Source of the DNA: Nannocystis exedens
Lineage (GTDB): Bacteria; Myxococcota_A; Polyangia; Nannocystales; Nannocystaceae
Reading direction: 5' to 3'
NCBI RefSeq assembly: GCF_002343915.1
Contig: NZ_NETK01000001.1
Location: 8,694,001-8,758,000, forward strand
Length of the DNA stretch: 64,000 bases
Below the pieces are notes generated by a model. That model was not told the origin of the DNA, did not search any database, and worked only from the letters and a program-made list of their open reading frames with translations. Below, in pieces: positions 24,698 to 32,621 of this stretch (positions are counted from its first letter, which is position 1; each line of letters starts with the position of its first letter). The translations under genes were made by a program, and so were the position numbers.

Positions 24698-25012
24698 TCA
24701 TTCGTCGAGGTCGTCGGGGTTGTAGTCCTCCTCGGGGCGGCCGCGCGAGGGCGGCCTCGGCGGCTCGCGCGGGGCGTCGTCGTGACGGCCGCGGCCGGTG
24801 ACCTGCTGCAGCGCGTCGATCCGCTTCGAGGCCTCGGCCTTGGTCAGGTGCGGGTCGAACTCCTCGTGGGCCTCCTCGCACAGCGTCTTCAGGTACGACG
24901 CCTGGGCGTCGGTCATCCGCTCGTCGCCGGTGACCCAATCGTCGGGGTCCTTCTCGAGGTTGGAAGGGGCGTCGGGTTCGCGCGGGCCGAGCTTCGGGTT
25001 GTCGTTGCGCAT
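24698..25012 (-). CDS. DUF3072 domain protein
   Basis: A 104-residue protein whose centre, DDWVTGDERMTDAQASYLKTL followed by FDPHLTKAEASKRIDALQ, has the pattern of the DUF3072 family (short helical, unknown function). The C-terminal third is Arg/Pro/Glu-rich and probably disordered, ending DYNPDDLDE. ATG 25012 (MRNDNPKLG) is chosen over a longer in-frame start because the family begins close to the conserved block. It may be co-transcribed with the DUF3606 gene. Confidence 0.8.
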   Translation of the reverse strand: MRNDNPKLGPREPDAPSNLEKDPDDWVTGDERMTDAQASYLKTLCEEAHEEFDPHLTKAEASKRIDALQQVTGRGRHDDAPREPPRPPSRGRPEEDYNPDDLDE

Positions 25013-25165
25013 GCAATCAGTGTACGGACGACCGGCGAATCGCCCAGCCGCGGCCGCGTCGCTCGCGGGCCTCGGCGCCCGCGGCGGCGCGCGGGCGATC
25101 CGGCGCAGGCCGCGGCGGCTCACGGTCGAGGCCGTCAGACGCCCGGAACGAGCGCGGACCGCCGA

Positions 25166-26239
25166 TCAGGCCGGCAGGCGCACCTCGAGCAGCTCGAGGT
25201 CGGGCGAGCAGGCGGTGAGGGCGTGCGGCAGGGCGGGCGGGACGACCACGCAATCGCCGGCGGCCAGCGATTCGGCGGTGGGGCCCGACCAGGTGACGGT
25301 GCCGGCGAGGACGAACCACAGGAGCAGCTCGCCGTCGTGCTGGGCGACGGGGGTGGCGTCGGCGCCGTGCGGCCGGACCACGCGCACGTCGGCGATCTTG
25401 GCGGTCGCGGCGGCGATGCCGGTGTCGCGCGCGGCGAAGCCGGGGAACCGCCAATCGCCCCAGCGGGCGCTCGCGGCCTGGTGACGGACGAAGCGCTGGC
25501 CGCCGAAGTCACGCTCGGGCCGCAGCTCGGCGGTGGGCAGCGCGAGCGCGTGGTCGGCGAAGGTCTCGTGCTCGGCCGGGCTGCTGACCTCGAGCACCTC
25601 GAGCCCGGGCGAGCTCTCGAGCACGCGGTGACGGATGTGCGGCGGCTGCAGCACGCAGTCGCCGGGGTGCAGCTCGAACGGCGGGCCCTGATCCTCGTAG
25701 ACGACGCGCACCCACCCGCGCAGGCAGTAAATCAGCTGGAAGCGGACGATGTGGTAATGCACGTAGTCGGGCACCGGACCGCCGGCGACGATGCCGATCT
25801 GCGAGCCGATGAAGCGGCCGCCGAGGCGCCCGGGGATGAGGTCGCGGTAGCGCATGCCGGCCCGGCCGGCGCCGCGATGGGCGTCGTCCCCGGCGCGCGT
25901 GAGCACCAGCTCGGGCACCAGCGGGGGCAGCCCGGGCGGCGGCTCGGCGGGCACCAGCTCGACGCGGGTGCCGTTCGGCGCGACCAGCTCGGTCGCGCCG
26001 CCGGCCACGCGCGCAGGGTCGTCGCAGCGAAGCCGCAGGAGGCCCGGCGCGCCGCCGCCGCTCCGCTCCAGCCGCAGGCGCAGGCCGTGGCCGCTCAGCA
26101 GGGCGGTCCGCGGCGCGTCGGCCGGGGCGATGGCGTCGAGGCGGAAGCCCAGCGCGTCGAGGAAGAAGGCGAGCGTGGGCTCGAGCTCGGCGCAGGGCAG
26201 GACGACCTCGGCGGCGCGGACGTTGGTGCTCGTGGACAT
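25166..26239 (-). CDS. VOC/glyoxalase - double cupin fusion protein
   Basis: A 357-residue protein with three beta-barrel-type modules. Residues 1-110 resemble the vicinal-oxygen-chelate fold (VVLPCAELEPTLAFFLDALGF is the classic opening). Two cupin barrels follow: about 150-235 with HYHIVRFQLIYCLRGWVRVVYE and LHPGDCVLQPPHIRH, and about 280-355 with LLLWFVLAGTVTW and LAAGDCVVVPPALPHAL. The first cupin keeps a metal-type His pattern (HYH...H); the second has fewer histidines. Metal-dependent dioxygenase, isomerase or sugar-binding roles are all possible; I cannot name a substrate. Start at 26239 is preferred; an upstream ATG at 26281 lies inside palindromic repeat DNA. Confidence 0.8.
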   Translation of the reverse strand: MSTSTNVRAAEVVLPCAELEPTLAFFLDALGFRLDAIAPADAPRTALLSGHGLRLRLERSGGGAPGLLRLRCDDPARVAGGATELVAPNGTRVELVPAEPPPGLPPLVPELVLTRAGDDAHRGAGRAGMRYRDLIPGRLGGRFIGSQIGIVAGGPVPDYVHYHIVRFQLIYCLRGWVRVVYEDQGPPFELHPGDCVLQPPHIRHRVLESSPGLEVLEVSSPAEHETFADHALALPTAELRPERDFGGQRFVRHQAASARWGDWRFPGFAARDTGIAAATAKIADVRVVRPHGADATPVAQHDGELLLWFVLAGTVTWSGPTAESLAAGDCVVVPPALPHALTACSPDLELLEVRLPA

Positions 26240-26261
26240 GTCGTGAAGGACCTGTGGATGG

Positions 26262-26285
26262 GGACATGTCTTCGGAGCCATGTCC
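26262..26285. repeat. Long palindrome of the GGACATG/CATGTCC type
   Basis: GGACATG (26262-26268) and CATGTCC (26279-26285) form a 7-bp stem, continued inward by TC-TTCG-GA with a two-base bulge. A related imperfect copy, GGACATGTCGTGAAGGACCTGT, starts at 26235. It lies upstream of the divergent cupin and lipoprotein genes. Confidence 0.55.
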
Positions 26286-26422
26286 TCTTCGACTCGGGCG
26301 AAGACACCGGGGCGGCCCCAGGGGCTCGGGGGCAATTTAGCTCGAGCGAGCGCGGTCGATCTGGGGGGCAGGGGCCGCAGCGCCCGCGATCCGCGCGCGA
26401 CGGGGCGTGGTAGGCTGCGGGC

Positions 26423-26851
26423 GTGCGACCCGACATCGGACGAAGACTGTACGTGCCGGCGATCCTCGCGGTGTCCTCGGTGACCGCGGCGCCGGCCTGC
26501 AGCAATACCGACAAGACGACGATGACCGAGACCACCGGGACGTCCGAGGACGGCCCGACGACAGGCACGAGCACGACGACCGGGACGACGACGGCCGCCA
26601 CGGAGCCGACCGGGACGACGATGGACCCGACGGCGGCGACATCGGTCACGACCGACGCCGACACCGACGGCGTACCCGACTGCCGCGCGATCGAGGACAA
26701 GCCGACCTGCGAGGCGACGCCGCTGTGCGCCTGGCCGCCGGAGCTCGAGCAGTGCATCGTCGACTGCGAGCAGATCACCGACGAGGCGGTCTGCGGCGTG
26801 CATCAATTGTGCGCGTGGATCGACGGCCAGTGCCGCCTCTTGATCCTATGA
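26423..26851 (+). CDS. Thr-rich, Cys-rich secreted protein or lipoprotein
   Basis: A 142-residue exported protein of unknown function. The hydrophobic N terminus (YVPAILAVSSVTAAPAC) is a signal sequence with a marginal lipobox ending at the first Cys. Residues about 32-80 are a low-complexity Thr/Gly/Ala linker of the kind common in Nannocystis-like lipoproteins. The C-terminal 55 residues contain two copies of a small motif, C..IEDKPTCEATPLCAW and C..ITDEAVCGVHQLCAW, suggesting a disulphide-stabilised duplicated module. It is followed after 49 bases by the flavoprotein fusion gene. Confidence 0.75.
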   Translation: MRPDIGRRLYVPAILAVSSVTAAPACSNTDKTTMTETTGTSEDGPTTGTSTTTGTTTAATEPTGTTMDPTAATSVTTDADTDGVPDCRAIEDKPTCEATPLCAWPPELEQCIVDCEQITDEAVCGVHQLCAWIDGQCRLLIL

Positions 26852-26900
26852 TAGCATCCCGGGCGGCCCGGTCGGGCTGCGAGCAGAACCAGGACGAACG

Positions 26901-28388
26901 ATGACGGACCCCGAGCGCTGGACCGAATGGAACCTCCGCCGCGCGTCGGTGGTCCGAATCTACGAATGCGGCGAGCGCATGGTGGTGCTGTCCCCGGAGG
27001 GCGACGGCCACGCGCTCGCCGGCGACTCGGCGGCCCTCGCGGGCGCGGTGCTGGCGTTCCTCGAGGCGCCGCACACGGGGGCCGAGGTGCTGGCGCACGT
27101 CGAGTCGCTGGCCGGCGCGCCGATCGAGCGACCCGCGGTGATCGGGGAGCTGCTCGGCCTGTTGCTGCGGGCGCGCGCGCTCGAGGCGGCGCCGACGGCG
27201 GGCCTCGCGAGGCCGACGCGCGCCGCGGGGCCCCGGGTGGTGCTGGGGCTGACCGGGGCGGCGGCGACGATGCACGCGCCGGCGCTGATCCAGCGGCTGC
27301 AGGCGCGCGGCTTCGAGGTGCGCACGGCGGTCACCGACAGCGCGCTGCGGTTCGTCCGCGCCGAGGCGCTCGAGGCGCTGACGCACGCGCCGGTGGTGAG
27401 CGCGATCTGGCCGGAGAGCCAGGTCCTCCGCGTGCCGCACATCGAGCTGGCGCAGTGGGCCGACGCGGTGCTGGTGTGCCCGGCGGCGGCGACGACGATC
27501 GCGCGCCTGGCCGCCGGAGACCACGCGTCGGTGGTGGCGGCGATCGCCCTGGCCACGCGCGCGCCGGTGCTGGTGGTGCCGTCGATGAACCCGGCGATGT
27601 ACGCGGAGGCGGCGGTGCAGCGCAACCTGGCCCGGCTGGTCGAGGACGGGCTGCACGTGGCGCACCCGGCCCGCGCGCTCGAGATCGCCGATCCGCCGGC
27701 GACGCGCACGCCGATGCTGGGCGGGGCGCCGCCGCCCGAGGTGGTGGTGCAGCTGCTCGAGGCGATCGTCCGCGAGCGCGCGAGCGCGACCCTGTCGCAG
27801 GCGCCGCGCGGGGCCGAGGGCTGGGACCGGCTGTATCGCACGCACGCGGCCGCCGAGCTGCCGTGGCAGCGCGAGGAGGCCGATCCGGACCTGCTGGCGG
27901 CGCTCGAGCACGAGGGCGCGTCGGGGCTGGCGGTGCTCGAGGTCGGGGCGGGGCTCGGGGCGCTGGCGACCGCGATCGCGGCGCGCGGCCACACGGTGGT
28001 CGCTACCGACATCTCGGCGGCGGCGCTCGAGCAGGCCCGCGCCCGCGCGCCCGAGAGCCGGGCGATCTGGCTGTGCGACGACATCACCGAGACGCGCCTG
28101 CGCGGCCGCTTCGACGCGGCCGTCGACCGCGCGTGCCTGCACCTGCTGGCGGGCGCAGAGGCCGAGCGCCACGCGGCGGCGATGGCCCGGTTGATCCGGC
28201 CCGGCGGGGCGCTGATCGTGAAGACGCTGGCCGAGGCGGCCGCCGGGGTGACGCCGTACGCGCGCGAGGCGATCGCGGCGCTGTTCGCCCCGGCGTTCGC
28301 GCTCGAGCGCGAGGCGGCGTCGACGCTGCCGGGGCCGACCGCGTCCCCGGCGGCGCGGCTGTTCGTGCTGCGGCGCGCGGGTGGGTAG
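26901..28388 (+). CDS. HFCD flavoprotein - SAM methyltransferase fusion
   Basis: A 495-residue fusion. Residues 1-105 form a small alpha/beta region of PqqD/winged-helix-like flavour. Residues about 110-295 are a homo-oligomeric flavin-containing Cys decarboxylase (HFCD) domain as in CoaC, EpiD and UbiX relatives: VLGLTGAAATMHAP phosphate loop, active-site His in VPHIELAQWAD (H180), the CPAAATTIARLAAG block, and PSMNPAMY (N230), the CoaC-type substrate motif. Residues about 315-490 are a class I methyltransferase with VLEVGAGLGALATAI motif I and VVATDIS. CoaC-type domains oxidatively decarboxylate cysteinyl groups; here no CoaB domain follows, so a role in peptide or natural-product modification plus methylation is an inference. 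All signature residues appear intact. Confidence 0.85.
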   Translation: MTDPERWTEWNLRRASVVRIYECGERMVVLSPEGDGHALAGDSAALAGAVLAFLEAPHTGAEVLAHVESLAGAPIERPAVIGELLGLLLRARALEAAPTAGLARPTRAAGPRVVLGLTGAAATMHAPALIQRLQARGFEVRTAVTDSALRFVRAEALEALTHAPVVSAIWPESQVLRVPHIELAQWADAVLVCPAAATTIARLAAGDHASVVAAIALATRAPVLVVPSMNPAMYAEAAVQRNLARLVEDGLHVAHPARALEIADPPATRTPMLGGAPPPEVVVQLLEAIVRERASATLSQAPRGAEGWDRLYRTHAAAELPWQREEADPDLLAALEHEGASGLAVLEVGAGLGALATAIAARGHTVVATDISAAALEQARARAPESRAIWLCDDITETRLRGRFDAAVDRACLHLLAGAEAERHAAAMARLIRPGGALIVKTLAEAAAGVTPYAREAIAALFAPAFALEREAASTLPGPTASPAARLFVLRRAGG

Positions 28389-28563
28389 CGTGTTCTAAGG
28401 GGCATGGCGAATCAGGCATGTTTATAAGGACATGACTGGAACGGCATGTCGAAGGCGACATGTCCTCATGAAGTGAGGGCAAGGAGCGCCGGTGCCGGCC
28501 CCTCCATCCATCATCCTGGCTAAAATGACATGTCTTCCGGGACGTGTTTCGAATGCGCGGGGC
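28389..28563. repeat. Palindrome-rich convergent spacer
   Basis: The 175 bases between the convergent methyltransferase and TetR genes hold several CATGTC-type palindromes: CATG...CATG at 28418-28434, CATGTC-GAAGGC-GACATG at 28445-28462, and ACATGTC/GACGTGT at about 28527-28546. They share the CATGTCC core of the window-wide palindrome family and could fold as back-to-back hairpins in either transcript. Confidence 0.55.
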
Positions 28564-29199
28564 TCACGCGCGGCGGCGGCTCTCGCCGAGGGTGCCGAGG
28601 ATCATCGCGCGCATGGCGAGGGCGAGGGCGGGGTCGTCGAGGCGCTCGGGCTCGCGGCGGATGGTGGTGCGGATCAGGCCGCCGAGGCCGCGGACCAGCA
28701 CCGTGGCGGTGAGCTCCGGGTGCGAGAGGTCGAGCTCGTCGCGGGTCTCGAGGGCGCGCGAGACCATACCCTCGACGGCGACCTCGAAGGCGTCGATCGT
28801 GTCGAGGTGATCGCGGGCCAGCGACTGGTGCAGCGCCTGGTGCAGCCGCGGGGCCACGCGGTGCATGGCGACGATCGCGGCGACGAGGCGATCGACCGCG
28901 GCCGGCAGCGCCAGGCCGTCGATACCGGTGAGGGCGCCGGCGAGCACGGCCTGCATCTCGGCGACGTGGCGACGACCGATCTCCTGCAGCAGCGCCTCGC
29001 GGTCGGCGAAGTACTGGTAGAGGGTGCCGATGCTGACGCCGGCGCGCGCGGCCACGGCGTTGGTGGTCGCGGCGGCCGGACCCTTGCGCGCCAAGATCTG
29101 AGCGGCCGCCTCGACGATGGCATCGACGGTGGCCTGGCCCCGGCTCTGAATCGGGCTGCGGCGGCGTTTGACGGGCTTCTTGCGGGCGGTGGTGGCCAC
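28564..29199 (-). CDS. TetR/AcrR-family transcriptional repressor
   Basis: A 211-residue regulator. A basic tail precedes the N-terminal helix-turn-helix (about 22-70): ATVDAIVEAAAQILARKG then TTNAVAARAGVSIGTLYQYFADRE, the strongest TetR hallmark. The C-terminal all-helical half is the ligand-binding and dimerisation part; its inducer cannot be read from sequence. It is divergent from the Coq4-like gene, and the 72-base gap between them contains a clean palindrome, so it most likely represses that gene and itself. Confidence 0.93.
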   Translation of the reverse strand: MATTARKKPVKRRRSPIQSRGQATVDAIVEAAAQILARKGPAAATTNAVAARAGVSIGTLYQYFADREALLQEIGRRHVAEMQAVLAGALTGIDGLALPAAVDRLVAAIVAMHRVAPRLHQALHQSLARDHLDTIDAFEVAVEGMVSRALETRDELDLSHPELTATVLVRGLGGLIRTTIRREPERLDDPALALAMRAMILGTLGESRRRA

Positions 29200-29224
29200 G
29201 GGACAAAAGCGAGTAGCGAGGATC

Positions 29225-29238
29225 TGAGCAAAGGCTCA
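29225..29238. promoter_or_regulatory. Probable TetR operator
   Basis: TGAGC-AAAG-GCTCA, a perfect 5-bp dyad with a 4-base centre, flanked by GA and TC that extend the symmetry. It lies midway in the short divergent spacer between the TetR gene (start 29199) and the Coq4-like gene (start 29272), as TetR operators usually do. Confidence 0.55.
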
Positions 29239-29271
29239 TCTTCTCCGCAAGCCCCGCAAGGAGTGACTCGT

Positions 29272-29934
29272 ATGCGCAAGATCGTCGGCCTGTTCCGCTT
29301 CGCCAGCACCTACGTCCGCCTCGTCCGCGACACCGACCGCCTCGACCTGGTGTTCGCCCTCGCCGATTCGGTCGACGAATCGCCCGGCCTGCGGCGCATG
29401 CTGGGCCGCCCGGAGGTGAAGGCGTACCTGGCCCGCCCGCTGCCGCCGCTGCAGCTCGAGCTCGCGGACCTGCGCGCGCTGCCGGAGGGCAGCCTGGGGC
29501 GCGAATTCGCCAGGTTCCTCGACGAGCGCAAGCTCGACCCGACGGGGGTCTATCACAGCGCGCTCGACACCTCCGACGACACGGCGCAGCTGAAGCGCCA
29601 CCTCGAGCGCAGCCACGACCTGTGGCACACGGTGCTCGGCTTCGACACCGACGTGGCCGGCGAGCTCGGGCTGCAGGCGTTCTACATCGCGCAGCTGCAG
29701 TCGCCGCTCGGGCACCTGCTGCTGTCGGCGGGGCTGCTCAACGGGATGCTGTTCAACCACGAGGACGGCGACCGGCGGATGGAGGCGATCACCCGCGGCT
29801 GGCGCCTCGGCAAGGCGACGCGGCCGCTGTTCGGGGCCGACTGGGCGGCGATGTTGACCTGGCCGATCGAGCAGGTGCGCGAGCACTTCGGGATCACGCC
29901 GGAGCACGTGCGCACGGCGGCGATGGCGGCCTGA
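29272..29934 (+). CDS. Coq4-family protein
   Basis: A 220-residue member of the Coq4 family, which in mitochondria and alphaproteobacteria supports ubiquinone biosynthesis and binds zinc near a lipid-binding helix pair. The diagnostic HDxxH-x11-E motif is intact: HDLWH TVLGFDTDVAG E. The C-terminal region YIAQLQSPLGHLLLSAGLLNGML fits the family's hydrophobic helices. ATG 29272 has AAGGAG 8 bases upstream. In bacteria Coq4-like proteins also occur outside quinone operons under TetR control, and no other quinone gene is near, so the substrate is open. Likely repressed by the divergent TetR protein. Confidence 0.88.
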   Translation: MRKIVGLFRFASTYVRLVRDTDRLDLVFALADSVDESPGLRRMLGRPEVKAYLARPLPPLQLELADLRALPEGSLGREFARFLDERKLDPTGVYHSALDTSDDTAQLKRHLERSHDLWHTVLGFDTDVAGELGLQAFYIAQLQSPLGHLLLSAGLLNGMLFNHEDGDRRMEAITRGWRLGKATRPLFGADWAAMLTWPIEQVREHFGITPEHVRTAAMAA

Positions 29935-29980
29935 GCCTGCTTGACAGGGGTCGCCGGCGCGGGCCAAATCGCGCGGGCTC

Positions 29981-30184
29981 ATGACGGGCACCCCGAGGTT
30001 CCGCGAGCGCTTCGAGGCGACGGTCGCCGGTCGGCGCGCGCACCCGCAGGTCGAGGTGTTCGCGGCGAGGATCGGTGCGCCGGCGTCGGTGGACGAGGAG
30101 GCCGTGGGGTCGCGGCTGCCGTGGACGCAGGCGGCGGAGCTCGCCGGGAACGCGGCCCGGATGGCCGAGGAGACGCGGGGCTGA
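29981..30184 (+). CDS. Small hypothetical protein
   Basis: A 67-residue ORF with very strong G/C bias at third codon positions, ending 3 bases before the next start codon, so translational coupling to the downstream gene is plausible. The sequence (MTGTPRFRERFEATVAGRR...) is polar and Arg/Ala/Glu-rich with no signal peptide, membrane helix or motif that I recognise. It is also close to the stop of the Coq4-like gene (46 bases). It could be a chance ORF of high-GC DNA. Confidence 0.4.
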   Translation: MTGTPRFRERFEATVAGRRAHPQVEVFAARIGAPASVDEEAVGSRLPWTQAAELAGNAARMAEETRG

Positions 30185-30187
30185 GGG

Positions 30188-32470
30188 ATGCGGCGCGCGC
30201 TGGTGCTGGCATTCGCGTGCGCGTGCGGCGGGCCGGTCCCGGGGCCCCCGGCGACGCTGGTCGGGCGCGCGGTGCTGCCGGCGGCCACGTTCGCGCCCGG
30301 GCCGCCCTCGGGCGCGCGGCTCGGTCCGGCGCCGATCCACGGGCAGCAGGCGCCGTTCGGGTCGCAGCCGGTGCAGGGGTTCTCGGCGCTGGTGGCGAAC
30401 GGCGACGGGACGTACCTGGCGCTCGCGGACAACGGCTACGGGAAGATCGAGAACTCGGCGGATTTCCACCTGCGGGTCTATACATTGCGGATCGATTCGC
30501 GCACGGCGAATGGGGGCAGCGGCGCGGTGGAGGTGGTCGGGTACTTCGAGCTGCGCGACCCGGAGCGCAAGGTCGGGTTCCCCATCGTCCAGCAATTCAG
30601 CGACGCGCGGGTGCTGACCGGCGCCGACTTCGACCCGGAGTCGATGCAGCGCGCGCCCGACGGGACGCTGTGGTTCGGCGACGAGTTCGGGCCGTTCTTG
30701 CTCCACACGTCGGCCGACGGGGCCTTGCTGGAGCCCCCGATCGCGTCGCCGGACGTCGCGCAGCCCGGGCTCCCCTTGCGCTCGCCGCAGAGCCCGGACT
30801 ACGAGGAGAACGCGGCGCTGCGGCTGATGAACGCGGTGGGCTGGCGCGCCGCGCAGCGCGGGGCGACGCGGCCGCCGGTGGTTTCGCCGCACCACGCGAT
30901 GGTCGTCGACGACGCGCCGGTCGAGCTCGGGCGCGAGCTGTTCGACGTGAATTCGCTGCGCGCGGCCGGCTTCCCGGTGGTGGTGTGGACGGTCAACGAG
31001 GTCGCGCGCATCCACGCGCTGATGCGCCTCGGGGTCGACGGCATCCTCTCCGACCGGCCCGATCTACTGTATCAGGCGGCGCGCAGCTTCGACGGCGACG
31101 GCGACGGGCTGCCGGAGCTGATCGGCGCGGACGGCCTTGTCCGGCGCGACAAGATCGATCTGCAGGGTCATCGCGGCGCGCGCGACCTGCGGCCGGAGAA
31201 CACGTTGCCGGCGATGGAGGCGGCGCTCGACGAGCTGGTGACGACGCTCGAGACCGACGTCGTGCTGACCGCGGACGACGTGCCGGTGCTCGGGCACGAT
31301 CCGGCGCTCGACGTTCACAAGTGCCGCGACACGCTCGGCGGCGAGGTGCCGCGGCAGGTGCGGGCGCTGACGGCCGCGGAGCTGCAGCGGCGGTTCGTGT
31401 GCGACGGGCTGGTGCGCGGCCCCGAACAGACCCACGACCGCGCGCTGTCGCCGGTGGCGGTCGCGTTCGCCGCCGCCGAGGGGCTCGCCGATCCGTACAC
31501 GCCGCCGACGCTGGCGCAGTGGCTGCGCTTCGTCGCGGCCTACGCCGACCACTATGCGACGGGGACAGGCGCGAGCCACCCGGAGGCGGCGCGGCGGGCG
31601 GCCAACGCCCGGCAGGTGCGATTCAGCGTCGAGACCAAGTTGACGCCGGAGGACGCATTCGCGGCGCGGTTCGCCGAGCGCGTGAGCGGAGCGATCGTCG
31701 CCGCCGGGGTGACCGAGCGGGCGTGGGTGCAGAGCTTCGACTTTCGCACCCTGTTGCAGGTACAGGACCGGGCGCCGGCGATCGGCACGGTGTTCTTGTT
31801 GGCCGACGGGGTCAACCTCCCGCGCGGGCCGTGGGAGCGGAGGCCGTGGCTGGCGGGGCTCGCCTGGACGCGCGGCGTGACGAAGCAAACGGAGCCGCCG
31901 CAGGTCGCGTCCAGCGGCGGGTTCGAGGGCATGGCGCTGCAGAGCTCGCCGCCGGCGCTGCTGCCGATGCTCGAGAAGCCGGTCGCGGGGGCGCCCGCGG
32001 GCGAGGTGTGGGTCTTCGAGTATGACCTGTCGCAAAGGACATATACCGACAGGCGGTGGATCCATCGCCTGGAGCCGCGCGCGGCGGCGGCGGCCGACTT
32101 CCAGCTCGACGCGGGCGGGCGCGGGTTCGTGATCGAGCGCGACGACAGCGAGGGCGAGCTCGGCGGGTTCAAGGCGGTCCGCGCGCTCGAGCTCGGCGCC
32201 GCGGGCGCGACGAGCCGGGCGGTGACGCAGGTCGATCTGCTGGCGATCGCCGATCCGCACGGGCTCGCGCCGGCGGTCGCGGGTGATGTGGGTGTGGGCG
32301 AGGGGCGCTTCGCCATGCCGTTCGTCACCATCGAGAGCCTGGTGCTGCTCCCGCAGGACCGAATGCTGGTCGCCAACGACAATAATCTTCCGTTCAGCGT
32401 CGGGCGCCACCGCGGCGACGGGCGGCCCGACGACGAGGAATTCGTGGTGCTCCAGCTGCCGCCCCGGTGA
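30188..32470 (+). CDS. Exported phytase-like esterase / glycerophosphodiester phosphodiesterase
   Basis: A 760-residue exported enzyme. The N terminus has a short signal with FACACGG, compatible with a lipoprotein. The phytase-like (esterase-like) beta-propeller domain is split: an N-terminal part (about 55-230; ADNGYG, DFDPESMQ, WFGDEFGPFLL) and a C-terminal part (about 580-760; GGFEGMALQ, VFEYDL, IESLVLLPQDRMLVANDNNLPF). Between them lies a glycerophosphodiester phosphodiesterase module with the catalytic HRGARDLRPENT (H328, R329) and LETDVVLTADDVPVLGHD. A GDPD C-terminal motif, VVVWTVNEVARIHALMRLGVDGILSDRPDL, stands before this module rather than after it. It should hydrolyse phosphodiesters or organic phosphates outside the cytoplasm, perhaps for phosphate scavenging. 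Confidence 0.85.
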   Translation: MRRALVLAFACACGGPVPGPPATLVGRAVLPAATFAPGPPSGARLGPAPIHGQQAPFGSQPVQGFSALVANGDGTYLALADNGYGKIENSADFHLRVYTLRIDSRTANGGSGAVEVVGYFELRDPERKVGFPIVQQFSDARVLTGADFDPESMQRAPDGTLWFGDEFGPFLLHTSADGALLEPPIASPDVAQPGLPLRSPQSPDYEENAALRLMNAVGWRAAQRGATRPPVVSPHHAMVVDDAPVELGRELFDVNSLRAAGFPVVVWTVNEVARIHALMRLGVDGILSDRPDLLYQAARSFDGDGDGLPELIGADGLVRRDKIDLQGHRGARDLRPENTLPAMEAALDELVTTLETDVVLTADDVPVLGHDPALDVHKCRDTLGGEVPRQVRALTAAELQRRFVCDGLVRGPEQTHDRALSPVAVAFAAAEGLADPYTPPTLAQWLRFVAAYADHYATGTGASHPEAARRAANARQVRFSVETKLTPEDAFAARFAERVSGAIVAAGVTERAWVQSFDFRTLLQVQDRAPAIGTVFLLADGVNLPRGPWERRPWLAGLAWTRGVTKQTEPPQVASSGGFEGMALQSSPPALLPMLEKPVAGAPAGEVWVFEYDLSQRTYTDRRWIHRLEPRAAAAADFQLDAGGRGFVIERDDSEGELGGFKAVRALELGAAGATSRAVTQVDLLAIADPHGLAPAVAGDVGVGEGRFAMPFVTIESLVLLPQDRMLVANDNNLPFSVGRHRGDGRPDDEEFVVLQLPPR

Positions 32471-32621
32471 CGGCGGGGGCGGTCGACCTCGCGGCGTAGA
32501 TCGATCGCGCCGCGCGGTCGTTCGGGGAAGCAGCCTCATTTCCTCGGCGCACGCTCCAGCGACGGCGGTCCCACGGTCCTGTCCGTCGCGGGGAGTCGCG
32601 GCGAATGGAAGGTACGCCGTC

